64,000 bases of DNA from Bacillus sp. HMF5848 (lineage in GTDB: Bacteria; Bacillota; Bacilli; Bacillales; HMF5848): contig NZ_RWIV01000001.1 of NCBI RefSeq assembly GCF_003944835.1, positions 4,329,501 through 4,393,500 on the forward strand, read 5' to 3'. Below the pieces are notes generated by a model that saw nothing but the letters and a program-made list of their open reading frames with translations, did not search any database and was not told the origin of the DNA. A program made the translations under genes and the position numbers. Shown piece after piece: positions 52,678-61,161 of this stretch; the first letter of the stretch is position 1, and every line of letters starts with the position of its first letter.

Positions 52678-53832
52678 TTAATTATTTAGCACGTTTTTAG
52701 CAAGCATCGAAATAACCGCATCGTCCATAGGCGGGTTGTGTAACCCGGCCCGTACATCGCGATAGTAGCGTTGCAACGGGTTTGATTGATACAAGCTTTG
52801 TGCCCCAACAATGCGCATCGCTTTGTCCACAACAGATAAGGCTGTATTGGTTACCGCATGCTTAACCGCTCCTAATTCAGAATGCATTATATGTCTTTGC
52901 TCCGGCTGCTGATCCCATCGGTCTGCTACCGCGTACATAAAATGGCGTGCTTGCATAATTTCAAGCTCCATAGTACCTATTAGACTCCGAATGTTCGGTA
53001 GTTCACTTATCGTTCCAGATATACTATTTGGCGAATAACTGTTAGCGTACTTTACAGCATACTCTCTTGCAGCTAGTGCAACACCCATATAACATGCAGG
53101 AATATGAAGAAGCCAGCCACTAGCATCTTGTTTTTTAGTCTTATCGAGAACTTGTAAAAGGTGTTCCTCAGGGACCGTTACATTCTGCAAGACAACATCA
53201 TGGCTTCCTGTTCCTCTCATGGCCATCGTGTCCCACGTTTCATCAATTTGCAATCCGTTCGCTCCTTTTTTTACTAAAAACTGAGCCACTTCACCGGTGT
53301 CTTGAATCGTTGCCACTACAATGAAGTAATCGAGAACAGGCGACATAGTAGTAAAAGTTTTTCGACCGTTTATTACCCATGAGCGTCCCTTTTTAACTGC
53401 TGTTGTTCCAGGCTTCCCCCCTCTTGTCGGACTCCCTGTAGCTTTTTCTGATACAGCACTGTTCAGTAATGCCTTTTGCTCAACAACAGCTTCACATACT
53501 TCTTTAAAAGTATACTCCTGCCACGGTCGCTTTTCGGCTAAATCTAATAAAATTCCTACATGCCAACCGATGGAAAGCGCCGTTGACGCGTCCCCTTGCG
53601 CTAGCCTCTCTTGGCACAAAATCATTTTATATAAAGATATTCCTTCTCCGCCATACTCTTTCGGAACAGTCAGTTTGGTGTAACCCGCTTGTTTTAGTTT
53701 TTCAATATTTTCAAAAGGGAACACTCCCTCACGATCAATTGTATCTGCACGACCTGCAAAGTCATTAGCTAATTCAGCTGCAAGAGCCACAAGCTGTTCT
53801 TCCTTATCATTTCGAACAAATGTATGCTGCAA
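52678..53832 (-). CDS. Acyl-CoA dehydrogenase family flavoprotein
   Basis: 384 residues. LTVPKEYGGEG and LLNSAVSEKATGS in the N-terminal half, WVINGRKTFTT and MAMRGTGSHDV in the beta domain, and a C-terminal helical domain with LYQSNPLQRYYRDVRAG. The usual catalytic Glu region is replaced by LHNPPMDD, which fits the branch acting as monooxygenases or nitroalkane/DszC-type oxidases as well as true dehydrogenases. TTG at 53832 follows AAGGTGCGAACGG. Monocistronic. Confidence 0.85.
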   Translation of the reverse strand: MQHTFVRNDKEEQLVALAAELANDFAGRADTIDREGVFPFENIEKLKQAGYTKLTVPKEYGGEGISLYKMILCQERLAQGDASTALSIGWHVGILLDLAEKRPWQEYTFKEVCEAVVEQKALLNSAVSEKATGSPTRGGKPGTTAVKKGRSWVINGRKTFTTMSPVLDYFIVVATIQDTGEVAQFLVKKGANGLQIDETWDTMAMRGTGSHDVVLQNVTVPEEHLLQVLDKTKKQDASGWLLHIPACYMGVALAAREYAVKYANSYSPNSISGTISELPNIRSLIGTMELEIMQARHFMYAVADRWDQQPEQRHIMHSELGAVKHAVTNTALSVVDKAMRIVGAQSLYQSNPLQRYYRDVRAGLHNPPMDDAVISMLAKNVLNN

Positions 53833-54028
53833 CCGTTCGCACCTTCCTTTCGTATATGGTCATTATATAAGAAGATGAAGGGCTATGTCACAGGTAAGAG
53901 TGGGATTCGGAGTGATATGCATCGCTGTTATGTGTTCTGCGGGTTGATGTTTACGTGTCTTACCGCTGATTTGCAACGAAAGAGTTATCGTTTTGCATGT
54001 CAGATGGTGGGGAATTTTGCTGATTTTT

Positions 54029-54123
54029 GTCGGTACGTGGTACCGGCCATTTGACCACTGCTAAAAACCCTTACATATCAGCGGTTTGAAATTCGTCGAA
54101 CCGTGTCGGTACGTGGTACCGAC
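54029..54123 (-). repeat. Paired-palindrome element, copy C
   Basis: Boxes CGGTACGTGGTACCG (54031-54045) and GTCGGTAC-GTG-GTACCGAC (54105-54123) are 59 bp apart, as in copy A. The spacer read on the minus strand carries the core GCTGATATGTAAGGGTTTTT. The 180 bases before it, up to the acyl-CoA dehydrogenase gene, show no supported feature. Confidence 0.7.
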
Positions 54124-54167
54124 ATATTTCGGCATGTATCGACTAATTAACTGGCCATTCCAACAGG

Positions 54168-54247
54168 TTATGACCTGTTATGGCCTTTAACGAAAATACA
54201 AATACGTTTATGACCTGTTTTGGCCTTTAACGCAGTACAAATACGGA
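54168..54247. repeat. 40-bp tandem duplication
   Basis: TTATGACCTGTTATGGCCTT (54168) and TTATGACCTGTTTTGGCCTT (54208) begin two 40-bp units that both continue TAACG and end ACAAATACG. The following 130 bases up to the VUT terminator hold only short AT-rich fragments of similar composition. Confidence 0.65.
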
Positions 54248-54383
54248 TACCGTATACCAAATACAAACACCTATCCCCTATAAACACCGAATACGATAGG
54301 TGCTAGCTACGCCACATATAAGCGAGGCGAGGACAAAAACAAGTCAAGGCACCGCCTATAAAGTATGAGCTGAACAACAAACT

Positions 54384-54413
54384 AAAAAAACGAGCCACAT
54401 CATCGGTGGCCCG
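54384..54413 (-). terminator. Terminator of the VUT transporter gene
   Basis: CGGGCCAC / GTGGCTCG stem (one G-U pair) with seven T residues on the minus strand. Confidence 0.85.
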
Positions 54414-54428
54414 CCTTCTTACATACTA

Positions 54429-54962
54429 TTAAGCTAGTTGTTCTTTATTTTTAATAGTGGCTAGTTGTAGTAACCCAACTCCCACGAATTGCATGCTCAC
54501 TTTAATAATAACCTGCCCAAGTATAGCCATCCATACAGCCTCCCACGGGATAAAACCAGCACCAAGCGGCGATAAACCAATGACTACGAACACTGCAGAG
54601 TCTAATATGCCCCCGACAACACCGCTATATAAAATACGGATGTTCATAGGTAGCTTTAGTCTTGAGTAGATTTCCGTGTCTGTTGTTTCAGATATCGCAA
54701 AGCTAACAGCACTAGCAAAAACAATCCACAGCGTGTCACCTAGTAAGTAACTTGAAATGGCAGACAGCGCTAACGCCGTAAAGATAAACATGTACGTTTT
54801 CTTCTTACCATATTTGTTTTGCACGAGGTCACGCAAAATGAATGTTGCACCAATTAGGAATGAACCGTAAGGGATAATAAAAACCCCAAGGTGTAGTGGA
54901 GCGAACTTTGCTGTCACAACATTCGCTAACACAATCACAGCTAAATACAATAAAATTCTCAC
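54429..54962 (-). CDS. VUT-family queuosine precursor transporter (YhhQ-like)
   Basis: About 177 residues with six helices; GSFLIGATFILRDLVQNKYGKK and GVVGGILDSAVFVVIG are the family motifs. YhhQ/QPTR proteins import preQ0 or preQ1. A class-I preQ1 riboswitch upstream confirms the substrate class. GTG at 54962 has AAGGAG nine bases before it, while the ATG at 54971 directly abuts that site, so GTG is preferred. Confidence 0.92.
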   Translation of the reverse strand: MRILLYLAVIVLANVVTAKFAPLHLGVFIIPYGSFLIGATFILRDLVQNKYGKKKTYMFIFTALALSAISSYLLGDTLWIVFASAVSFAISETTDTEIYSRLKLPMNIRILYSGVVGGILDSAVFVVIGLSPLGAGFIPWEAVWMAILGQVIIKVSMQFVGVGLLQLATIKNKEQLA

Positions 54963-54971
54963 ATTAATCAT

Positions 54972-54999
54972 CTCCTTGATTTTATAAAGGAGGTTCTAA
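54972..54999 (-). promoter_or_regulatory. Candidate ribosome-site sequestering hairpin of the preQ1 leader
   Basis: On the minus strand CTCCTT pairs with the ribosome binding site AAGGAG across a 9-nt loop. The same segment, TAGAACCTC, is complementary to GAGGTTCTA in the aptamer (55060-55068), which would free the ribosome site when ligand is absent. Confidence 0.45.
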
Positions 55000-55003
55000 A
55001 AAA

Positions 55004-55069
55004 CAAAAAAACTACATCCTAAGGATATAGCTGCCTTAGTTTTTTATAGAGGGTTTTTCTAGAACCTCT
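55004..55069 (-). ncRNA. PreQ1-I riboswitch with terminator
   Basis: The minus strand reads AGAGGTTCTAG, AAAAA, CCCTCTATAAAAAACTAA (aptamer 55036-55069), matching the B. subtilis queC aptamer nearly base for base. The expression platform is a stem CTATATCC / GGATGTAG followed by seven T residues (55004-55030). Ligand binding should end transcription before the transporter gene. Confidence 0.95.
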
Positions 55070-55158
55070 CCTGCTCTTTAAGCAGAATTGTTATTTGATT
55101 AACATAGATTACTATACCATATGCTTTTAATTTGTAAAGTATTAGTTTTTACCAAAAT

Positions 55159-55190
55159 AATGCCTGCCCCATTTGTCTGGGACAGGCATT
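55159..55190 (-). terminator. Hairpin downstream of htpG
   Basis: AATGCCTG / CAGGCATT with an inner CCCC / GGG pair, about 110 nt after the htpG stop. The tail on the minus strand is only moderately T-rich. Confidence 0.55.
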
Positions 55191-55297
55191 ATGACGCTCT
55201 GATGTCTAGCTTCGGCAGTTTTCATGTTTCAATTCAATCCACCCGGTTACGGTTCGAGACAGATTTTATCTTTTCTCCTACTTGAGCTAAACCTGTA

Positions 55298-57181
55298 TTA
55301 CACCATCACTTTACAAATATCATTAGTAAATTCAACAGGATCTTCAACAGATAAACCTTCAATTAGTAGAGCTTGATTATATAATAAATTAGTATATAAA
55401 TTTAATTTATCCTTATCTGATGTAAAGGCAGCTTTAAGCGAATTAAACACATCATGGTTTACGTTGATTTCCAACACCTTATCAGCCTTTACATGCTCGT
55501 TATTCGGCATCGCCTTTAAGATTTTCTCCATTTCAATTGTAATCTCACCGTCCGCTGTTAAGCAAACAGGATGACTTTTTAAGCGCTTCGACGCACGTAC
55601 GTCCGAGACTTTACCTGATAATGCTTCCTTCATAGCTGCAAATAGGTCTTTGTTTTCTTTTTCTTCCTGTTCATTCGTTTCCTTCTCATCTGCTTCAATG
55701 CCTAAATCTCCACTTGAGACAGACTTAAATTCTTTTTCCTTATAAGTCATAAGCATTTTGATTGCGAATTCATCAATGTCATCCGTAAAGTATAAAATTT
55801 CATACCCCTTATCAGCAACCATTTCCGTTTGTGGAAGCTTTTCAATACGCTCATTTGATTCACCTGTAGCGTAGTAAATATACTTTTGGTCTTCAGGCAT
55901 TCTTGACACGTACTCATCTAATGTGACTAGCTTCTTTTCTGTAGATGAGTAGAACATGATTAAATCTTGTAAATCTTCTTTATGCGTACCGAAATCACTG
56001 TACATGCCATACTTTAACTGGCGGCCAAAGGCATCATAAAATTTGTTGTACGCTTCTCTATCATCTTTCAACAGGCTTTGCAGCTCTTTTTTGATTTTAT
56101 TTTTAATGTTTTTCGCAATAAGCTTTAGCTGCTTGTCCTGCTGTAATATTTCCCTTGAGATGTTAAGTGATAGATCCTCACTATCTACCATCCCTTTTAC
56201 AAAGCTAAAGTAGTCTGGTAGTAGATCGGCACATTTATTCATGATTAATACACCGCTAGAATATAACTCTAGCCCTTTTTCATATTCCTTTGTGTAATAA
56301 TCATATGGCGTGCTTTCTGGGATATATAAAATCGCGTTATAACGCACCGCTCCATCCACACTAATGTGTATGTGCTTTAACGGTTTATCGAAGCCATAAT
56401 GTTTTTCCGCGTAAAAATTATCATAGTCTTCCTTTGTTAGCTCATTTTTATTTTTACGCCAAATTGGCACCATGCTGTTAATAGTTTCATCCTCTTGGAC
56501 TTCTTCAAACTCATTTTCTTCGCCTTCCTTCGGCTTTTGAACAGTCGTAGTCATTTTAATAGGATATCGAATGAAGTCAGAGTACTTTTTAACGATAGAC
56601 TTAAGACGATTCTCTTCTAAATACTCATCATATGAATCATCCTCAGTACTTTCTTTTATTTTAAGAATAATATCTGTACCAACTTCCGCTTTTTCAGTAG
56701 GTTCAATTGTGTAACCATCTACACCTTCTGATACCCACTTGTAAGCTGTGTCACTTCCAAACGCTCTACTAATGACCGTTACCCCATCTGCAACCATGAA
56801 GGCAGAATAAAAGCCTACGCCAAATTGACCGATAATGTCGTAGCCATCCTTCGCTTCATTTTGTTTTTTAAATGCTAACGAGCCACTTTTTGCAATAGTA
56901 CCAAGATTATCTTCTAACTCTTCTTGTGTCATACCAATTCCTGTATCGGAAATTGTCAACGTTCTATCTTGTTTATTTGCTACTATTTTTACATAATAGT
57001 CTTCTTTATTAAATTTAACAGAGTCATCACTCAATGCTTTATAGTACATTTTATCGATCGCATCACTAGCATTTGAGATTAATTCTCTAAGAAAAATTTC
57101 TTTTTGCGAGTAGATAGAATTAACCATCATTTCTAAAAGTCTTTTAGATTCTGCTTGAAATTGCTTTTTAGTTACAGTCAC
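55298..57181 (-). CDS. htpG: Molecular chaperone HtpG (bacterial Hsp90)
   Basis: 627 residues, against 626 in B. subtilis. N-terminal ATPase motifs [22 protein letters not shown] and [15 protein letters not shown] are intact, followed by middle and C-terminal dimerisation domains. ATP-dependent cytosolic chaperone. The GTG at 57181 follows AAAGGAGAG; an in-frame extension to 57259 would run through the CIRCE element. The promoter and a perfect CIRCE lie upstream, so HrcA should repress it, unlike B. subtilis where htpG is HrcA-independent. Confidence 0.95.
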   Translation of the reverse strand: MTVTKKQFQAESKRLLEMMVNSIYSQKEIFLRELISNASDAIDKMYYKALSDDSVKFNKEDYYVKIVANKQDRTLTISDTGIGMTQEELEDNLGTIAKSGSLAFKKQNEAKDGYDIIGQFGVGFYSAFMVADGVTVISRAFGSDTAYKWVSEGVDGYTIEPTEKAEVGTDIILKIKESTEDDSYDEYLEENRLKSIVKKYSDFIRYPIKMTTTVQKPKEGEENEFEEVQEDETINSMVPIWRKNKNELTKEDYDNFYAEKHYGFDKPLKHIHISVDGAVRYNAILYIPESTPYDYYTKEYEKGLELYSSGVLIMNKCADLLPDYFSFVKGMVDSEDLSLNISREILQQDKQLKLIAKNIKNKIKKELQSLLKDDREAYNKFYDAFGRQLKYGMYSDFGTHKEDLQDLIMFYSSTEKKLVTLDEYVSRMPEDQKYIYYATGESNERIEKLPQTEMVADKGYEILYFTDDIDEFAIKMLMTYKEKEFKSVSSGDLGIEADEKETNEQEEKENKDLFAAMKEALSGKVSDVRASKRLKSHPVCLTADGEITIEMEKILKAMPNNEHVKADKVLEINVNHDVFNSLKAAFTSDKDKLNLYTNLLYNQALLIEGLSVEDPVEFTNDICKVMV

Positions 57182-57210
57182 GGTAATCTCTCCTTTGTTA
57201 TTAATCCTCG

Positions 57211-57237
57211 TTAGCACTCTGAACACGAGAGTGCTAA
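57211..57237. promoter_or_regulatory. CIRCE element (HrcA operator) of htpG
   Basis: TTAGCACTC, nine bases, GAGTGCTAA: a perfect match to the CIRCE consensus, 30 bp before the start codon and just after the expected transcription start. Confidence 0.95.
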
Positions 57238-57249
57238 CCTCTATCACTT

Positions 57250-57278
57250 TTGATACCATATTCCATATTTCATGTCAA
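57250..57278 (-). promoter_or_regulatory. Sigma-A promoter of htpG
   Basis: TTGACA (57273-57278) and TATCAA (57250-57255) with a 17-bp spacer on the minus strand, directly upstream of the CIRCE element. Confidence 0.75.
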
Positions 57279-57356
57279 GTTATCTATATATGACAGACAC
57301 CCATTTCTTTACTTTAACATACTTTACCTTAGATGTTATTTTAGGAGGGGAAAAGC

Positions 57357-58109
57357 TTGACTACCTTACTCACCAAGACCTTGTTACTGGATGAGAAAAC
57401 ATCTCTAGAACTATGGCAAAAAGACGCTTTCCAGCAGTTTAACTCATTAATTACTGATGAACAGCAATTGTTTCCTTGTTTACCCGCCCAGATCGGATAT
57501 TCATCAGACCATCTTCGTTTTGCATTTGCTGGTGATCCTAGAGAACAGCAATCTATAAAAACGTTAGCGCACATCTTAAAGGAATATAGTGAATGCTCGA
57601 GAGATACAGGAAACTATGCATCCCTTGTCGTTTTTTTTCATACTCCACCTGACTTAAAGGACTACTCTGTTCAGCAGTTTGAGCAGGTATTTTGGGAGAC
57701 CATCAACAACCTTACAGCTTATGATGAAAAACCATGGCCTGAACATATATCAACAAAGCCAGAGGATGCTTCCTGGGAATTTTGTTTCAACGGAGAACCG
57801 TTTTTCTGTTTTTGTAGCACGCCAAGTCACTCTTTAAGAAGAAGCAGATATTTTCCTGGTTTTCTATTAGCCTTCCAGCCGCGCTGGGTGTTTGAAAAGA
57901 TCAATAAGGACACCGGTCTTGGTCAAAAGTTAAAGCAGACTGTCCGTGACCGATTAAAAACATATGATGACATTGAGGCTCATCCATCTCTAAGCTGGTA
58001 CGGCGAAGAAAATAATTTAGAATGGAAGCAATACTATTTAAGAGATAACCAAAGCACTCCAGCAAAATGTCCTTTTTCTCAAATGATGAAAAGCGAGATT
58101 AAAGACTAG
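57357..58109 (+). CDS. YqcI/YcgG family protein
   Basis: 250 residues. FPCLPAQIGYSSDHLRFAF, CFNGEPFFCFCSTPSHSLRRSRYF and a C-terminal TPAKCPFSQ fit this family. Some characterised relatives (DcsA-type) are, as I recall, haem-dependent N-hydroxylases of arginine-like substrates; the conserved Cys and His here could serve that role, but this is inference. TTG at 57357 follows AGGAGGGG. Divergent from htpG, followed by a long hairpin. Confidence 0.85.
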   Translation: MTTLLTKTLLLDEKTSLELWQKDAFQQFNSLITDEQQLFPCLPAQIGYSSDHLRFAFAGDPREQQSIKTLAHILKEYSECSRDTGNYASLVVFFHTPPDLKDYSVQQFEQVFWETINNLTAYDEKPWPEHISTKPEDASWEFCFNGEPFFCFCSTPSHSLRRSRYFPGFLLAFQPRWVFEKINKDTGLGQKLKQTVRDRLKTYDDIEAHPSLSWYGEENNLEWKQYYLRDNQSTPAKCPFSQMMKSEIKD

Positions 58110-58135
58110 CAGCAAAAGGCGCTAATGTATAAAGT

Positions 58136-58174
58136 GCTAAATCAAGGTCAACCTAATGATGACCTTGATTTAGC
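58136..58174 (+). terminator. Hairpin after the YqcI/YcgG gene
   Basis: Perfect 15-bp arms starting GCTAAATCAAGGTCA with a 9-nt loop, 27 nt after the stop. No T-run. Confidence 0.65.
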
Positions 58175-58202
58175 TTGAGAAAACAGATTTAATAAGACCA
58201 TT

Positions 58203-58231
58203 AAAAACCATCACCGACAGTCGGTGATGGT
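58203..58231 (-). terminator. Terminator of the formate dehydrogenase-like gene
   Basis: Perfect 12-bp inverted repeat ACCATCACCGAC / GTCGGTGATGGT followed on the minus strand by five T residues. Confidence 0.8.
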
Positions 58232-58245
58232 GACATTTATGATTG

Positions 58246-60606
58246 TTAAGATGGAGTATTCATTTCTAAATCTTCTATTTGCTTTTCTACATATTGTGCA
58301 TCTTTCCGAGCGTTGAAGCGGTCTGCTTTTTCAACATGAACAGTAATGTTATAGTCCGGCATTCCTGCGTATTTTTCATACCGCCCTCTCGGTAGTAAGA
58401 AGTTTCCTTCCGGGAAGTGAACCTCAAGATTGCCGCGAGCAATGTTAACGAATTTTGCTTTTCCTTGGAACACACCAAAACCGTTATATACAACGATTCC
58501 TTCACCTTCAGCAATACTTAAATCTTTAGCATCTAGTTCGTTCATTAATACATCGTATCGTTCAGCACCATTAAATGGATCTGTCTTTTTATACACCATC
58601 GAATTAAACTGCTTGCCGCGTCGTGACGTAATTATAAACTGTCCTTCTTTTTTTTCTAAGTCTGGAATTTCAACACGAATTAAGTTTCCTTTTCCATCTG
58701 GTGTTGGACAAATACCATCTTCACATAGCCAAGCACCACCCCATTGGAAAACGTCTCCTTGATTTTTCAAATGCTGTATACCATCATAATCTTTATTAGC
58801 GACAGCAATCTCATCACGAATATCTTGACCTGTTTTAAAATCAACTAAATGGGCTGTTTCAGGCTTTACGCGCTTTGCTAAATCGACATAGATTTTCCAT
58901 TCTGCACGTGCTTCTTTTATCTCGTTTTTATTTCCTTCGATTTGTGGTGAGAAATACACCATACGTTCTGTTGATGTTGAAGTCCCTCCACCTTCTTGCT
59001 CATAGCGTGTTTTAGCCGGTAACACAATAACCGCCTCTTTAGCGTCTAACAGCGTAGATGTGTTTAAGATAATATCTTGATGCACACGAATGTCAAGCTG
59101 AGATAATGCTTCTGCTATAAAATCTGGGTCGGGCATCGTCTCTAGAAAGTTTCCTCCAGATAAATAATAGAGCTTAATTTTGCGCTCATGGTCCTCTGGA
59201 AGAACAATGTTTTCCAGTGTAATCCCAACGATATCACCTTGCCACTTTGGTATATCGAAGCCCCACACTTTCTCTATTCTTTCAATATTCTCCTTTTCGA
59301 ATCCCCCGCCTGGTAGAACGAATGGATCAGCTCCCATCTCCCCAGAACCTTGTACCGATGAATGACCTCGAAATGGCATAAGTCCATTATTTTTCCGTCC
59401 TAAGAACCCACGCAATAAGGCAAGATTCGCAACTTGGGAGATATTATCTGTTGCAAATGAGTGCATTGTTAATCCTAACGCCCATGCAAATACTGCATTT
59501 TTACTCTTCGCTAATAGCTCTGATAATTCAATAATACGTTCTTTCGTAATACCAGATGATGCAACAATCTTATCCCATGGCATACCCTCTACATGTTGCT
59601 TTAATTCTTCATAATGATTTACATGCTCATTTACAAACTCATGGTTGATGGCAGAACCGTATGCTTTTGCTTCCATGTCAAACCAATGCTTCATAATGCC
59701 GTGCATAAAGGCGATATCGCCACCAATGTTAACTTGATAGAAATCATCCGCTATTTTTGTACCAAATAAAGCCGATTCGATATTAGATGGAACCCAATAT
59801 TGATCCATAGCTGGCTCACTATACGGATTTACTACTATTATTTTTGTGCCTCTCTTTTTTGCTTCAAGCATGTACTTTGTTGAAACTGGTGAGCTGTTAG
59901 AAGCTACGCTTCCCCAGAACATCAAAACATCTGTCCCGAACCAATCTTGATAGTTAGCTGTTGAAGCACCGACACCGATTGAACGTTTTAAAGCTGTTTT
60001 GCTTGGCGAATGACAAATACGTGATGCATTATCAATATTGTTAGTGCCTAAGAAACGAGCTACCTTTGCTGCTACGTAGTAAGATTCATTTGTAATGCCT
60101 CGTGATGTTAAGTAGAAGCCATATTGACGAGGGTTTAGCTTTTTCATTTTGTCAGCTATCATAGTCATAGCCTCATCCCAACTTAAACGAGAGAAGCGCT
60201 TTTCACCTTTACGGCGGATTAATGGGTATGGAATACGTCCCAATTTACGTAGCTCAGTACTACTGTATTGGCGAAGTTCATCTATATCAGCGTGGACTAT
60301 TTCTTCCTTCATTGCTGGCATTGTACTTAGGCGTAATACATTTAGTCTTGTTGTACATAAATGAGCGCCTTTTAATGTTTGATCGTATAACCCAGACACA
60401 CCTAGTGCACACCCATCACATACACCTTTAGTAAGGATTCTAGCAGCATACCCTAGGTTATCACTGTTCTCTAACGCCACTTTCATGGTATCTCGAAAAT
60501 GTTGTGGTTTAACCTTCCCTAACCCAAATGGTATCGGGCTAACCCAATGTTCAGGCATTATCGTTTTGGTTGTTTTTATAGGGCCTTGATGCTTTGTTTT
60601 TCCCAT
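58246..60606 (-). CDS. FdhF/YdeP-family molybdopterin oxidoreductase (formate dehydrogenase-like)
   Basis: About 786 residues. GVCDGCALGVSGLYDQTLKG and LCTTRLNVLRLSTMPAM at the N-terminus define the FdhF/YdeP alpha-subunit type; a likely Mo-ligand cysteine is in SRICHSPSKT (about residue 198), and WGSVASNSSP and MPFRGHSSVQGSGEMGADP bind the pterin. Cytosolic, no Tat signal. ATG at 60606 follows GGGAG. Neighbouring OFA transporter and FdhD support a formate or related substrate. A leader RNA with terminator lies upstream. Confidence 0.9.
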   Translation of the reverse strand: MGKTKHQGPIKTTKTIMPEHWVSPIPFGLGKVKPQHFRDTMKVALENSDNLGYAARILTKGVCDGCALGVSGLYDQTLKGAHLCTTRLNVLRLSTMPAMKEEIVHADIDELRQYSSTELRKLGRIPYPLIRRKGEKRFSRLSWDEAMTMIADKMKKLNPRQYGFYLTSRGITNESYYVAAKVARFLGTNNIDNASRICHSPSKTALKRSIGVGASTANYQDWFGTDVLMFWGSVASNSSPVSTKYMLEAKKRGTKIIVVNPYSEPAMDQYWVPSNIESALFGTKIADDFYQVNIGGDIAFMHGIMKHWFDMEAKAYGSAINHEFVNEHVNHYEELKQHVEGMPWDKIVASSGITKERIIELSELLAKSKNAVFAWALGLTMHSFATDNISQVANLALLRGFLGRKNNGLMPFRGHSSVQGSGEMGADPFVLPGGGFEKENIERIEKVWGFDIPKWQGDIVGITLENIVLPEDHERKIKLYYLSGGNFLETMPDPDFIAEALSQLDIRVHQDIILNTSTLLDAKEAVIVLPAKTRYEQEGGGTSTSTERMVYFSPQIEGNKNEIKEARAEWKIYVDLAKRVKPETAHLVDFKTGQDIRDEIAVANKDYDGIQHLKNQGDVFQWGGAWLCEDGICPTPDGKGNLIRVEIPDLEKKEGQFIITSRRGKQFNSMVYKKTDPFNGAERYDVLMNELDAKDLSIAEGEGIVVYNGFGVFQGKAKFVNIARGNLEVHFPEGNFLLPRGRYEKYAGMPDYNITVHVEKADRFNARKDAQYVEKQIEDLEMNTPS

Positions 60607-60632
60607 AACTTCCACTCCCTTTTATCTAGAAA

Positions 60633-60723
60633 TAAAAAACCACCGTTTTATATCTAAAGCTTTGTGCTTCAGTATGAAACGGTGGTTAGTCTTCTGCAGG
60701 ATCGCTACAAAGTGCCATACCAA
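60633..60723 (-). ncRNA. Unrecognised structured leader with terminator, copy 1 (upstream of the FdhF-like gene)
   Basis: On the minus strand: closing helix TTGGT / ACTAA (60719-60723 with 60686-60690), inner hairpin with stem TTTGTAG / CTGCAGA and loop CGATC, then a terminator AACCACCGTTT / AAACGGTGGTT plus T6 (60633-60687). The closing helix and terminator share two bases, so they compete. Same motif as 62507-62607. I do not recognise it among known riboswitches. Confidence 0.6.
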
Positions 60724-60729
60724 TTAATT

Positions 60730-61098
60730 TTATTTAGAAAACTTCTCTTCAATATTTTCATCAAAAACGAATATTGACATCCCAAAGTCCCTATCAATAT
60801 CTATATCTACAAACAAGTCCTTGAATTTACACCCTAAGAATTTTTCCATCTCAATAGGCGGGTGTTTTTGGTACATATCTTTTACCATTTCCGTACGGGC
60901 AGCATGAAGTGCTTGCTTACCGTGCTCAGCACTAGCAATGAACTTTTCCACCGGTGAAAGATTTCCTTCCATTTCACATATAGCCCAGTTTTTGCAAAAT
61001 GTAGTAGAAATTTTACTCGGCCCTTTTCCCATATGGCGTTTACGATATGAACGTACTATATTACTAAATTCAGCTTCATATTTATTCATGATATCCAT
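60730..61098 (-). CDS. DUF2294 / MpsC-like protein
   Basis: 122 residues: MNKYEAEFSNIVRSYRKRHM then GKGPSKISTTFCKNW and AARTEMVKDMYQKHPPIEMEKFLG, the DUF2294 (Na-translocating system MpsC-type) pattern. Soluble. It lies 63 nt after the OFA transporter gene and before the FdhF-like gene. DUF2294 proteins often sit beside formate dehydrogenase genes in Bacillus; their role is unsettled. Confidence 0.82.
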   Translation of the reverse strand: MDIMNKYEAEFSNIVRSYRKRHMGKGPSKISTTFCKNWAICEMEGNLSPVEKFIASAEHGKQALHAARTEMVKDMYQKHPPIEMEKFLGCKFKDLFVDIDIDRDFGMSIFVFDENIEEKFSK

Positions 61099-61161
61099 CC
61101 ATTCGTGAGAGGGTCTAGCATGATTAAAATTTTAGCATACGCTACATTTTTTTAAAAACTA

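Noticed and set aside
53824-54054. 76-codon frame upstream of the acyl-CoA dehydrogenase gene
   Set aside because: Runs into the paired-palindrome repeat; no start signal, no recognisable features.
54168-54247. CRISPR-like repeat
   Set aside because: Only two direct units with no spacers and no cas genes nearby; a simple tandem duplication.
60633-60723. Known riboswitch (Moco, THF, ZTP, fluoride) before the FdhF-like gene
   Set aside because: None of the conserved cores I know for these classes is present; reported instead as an unrecognised motif.
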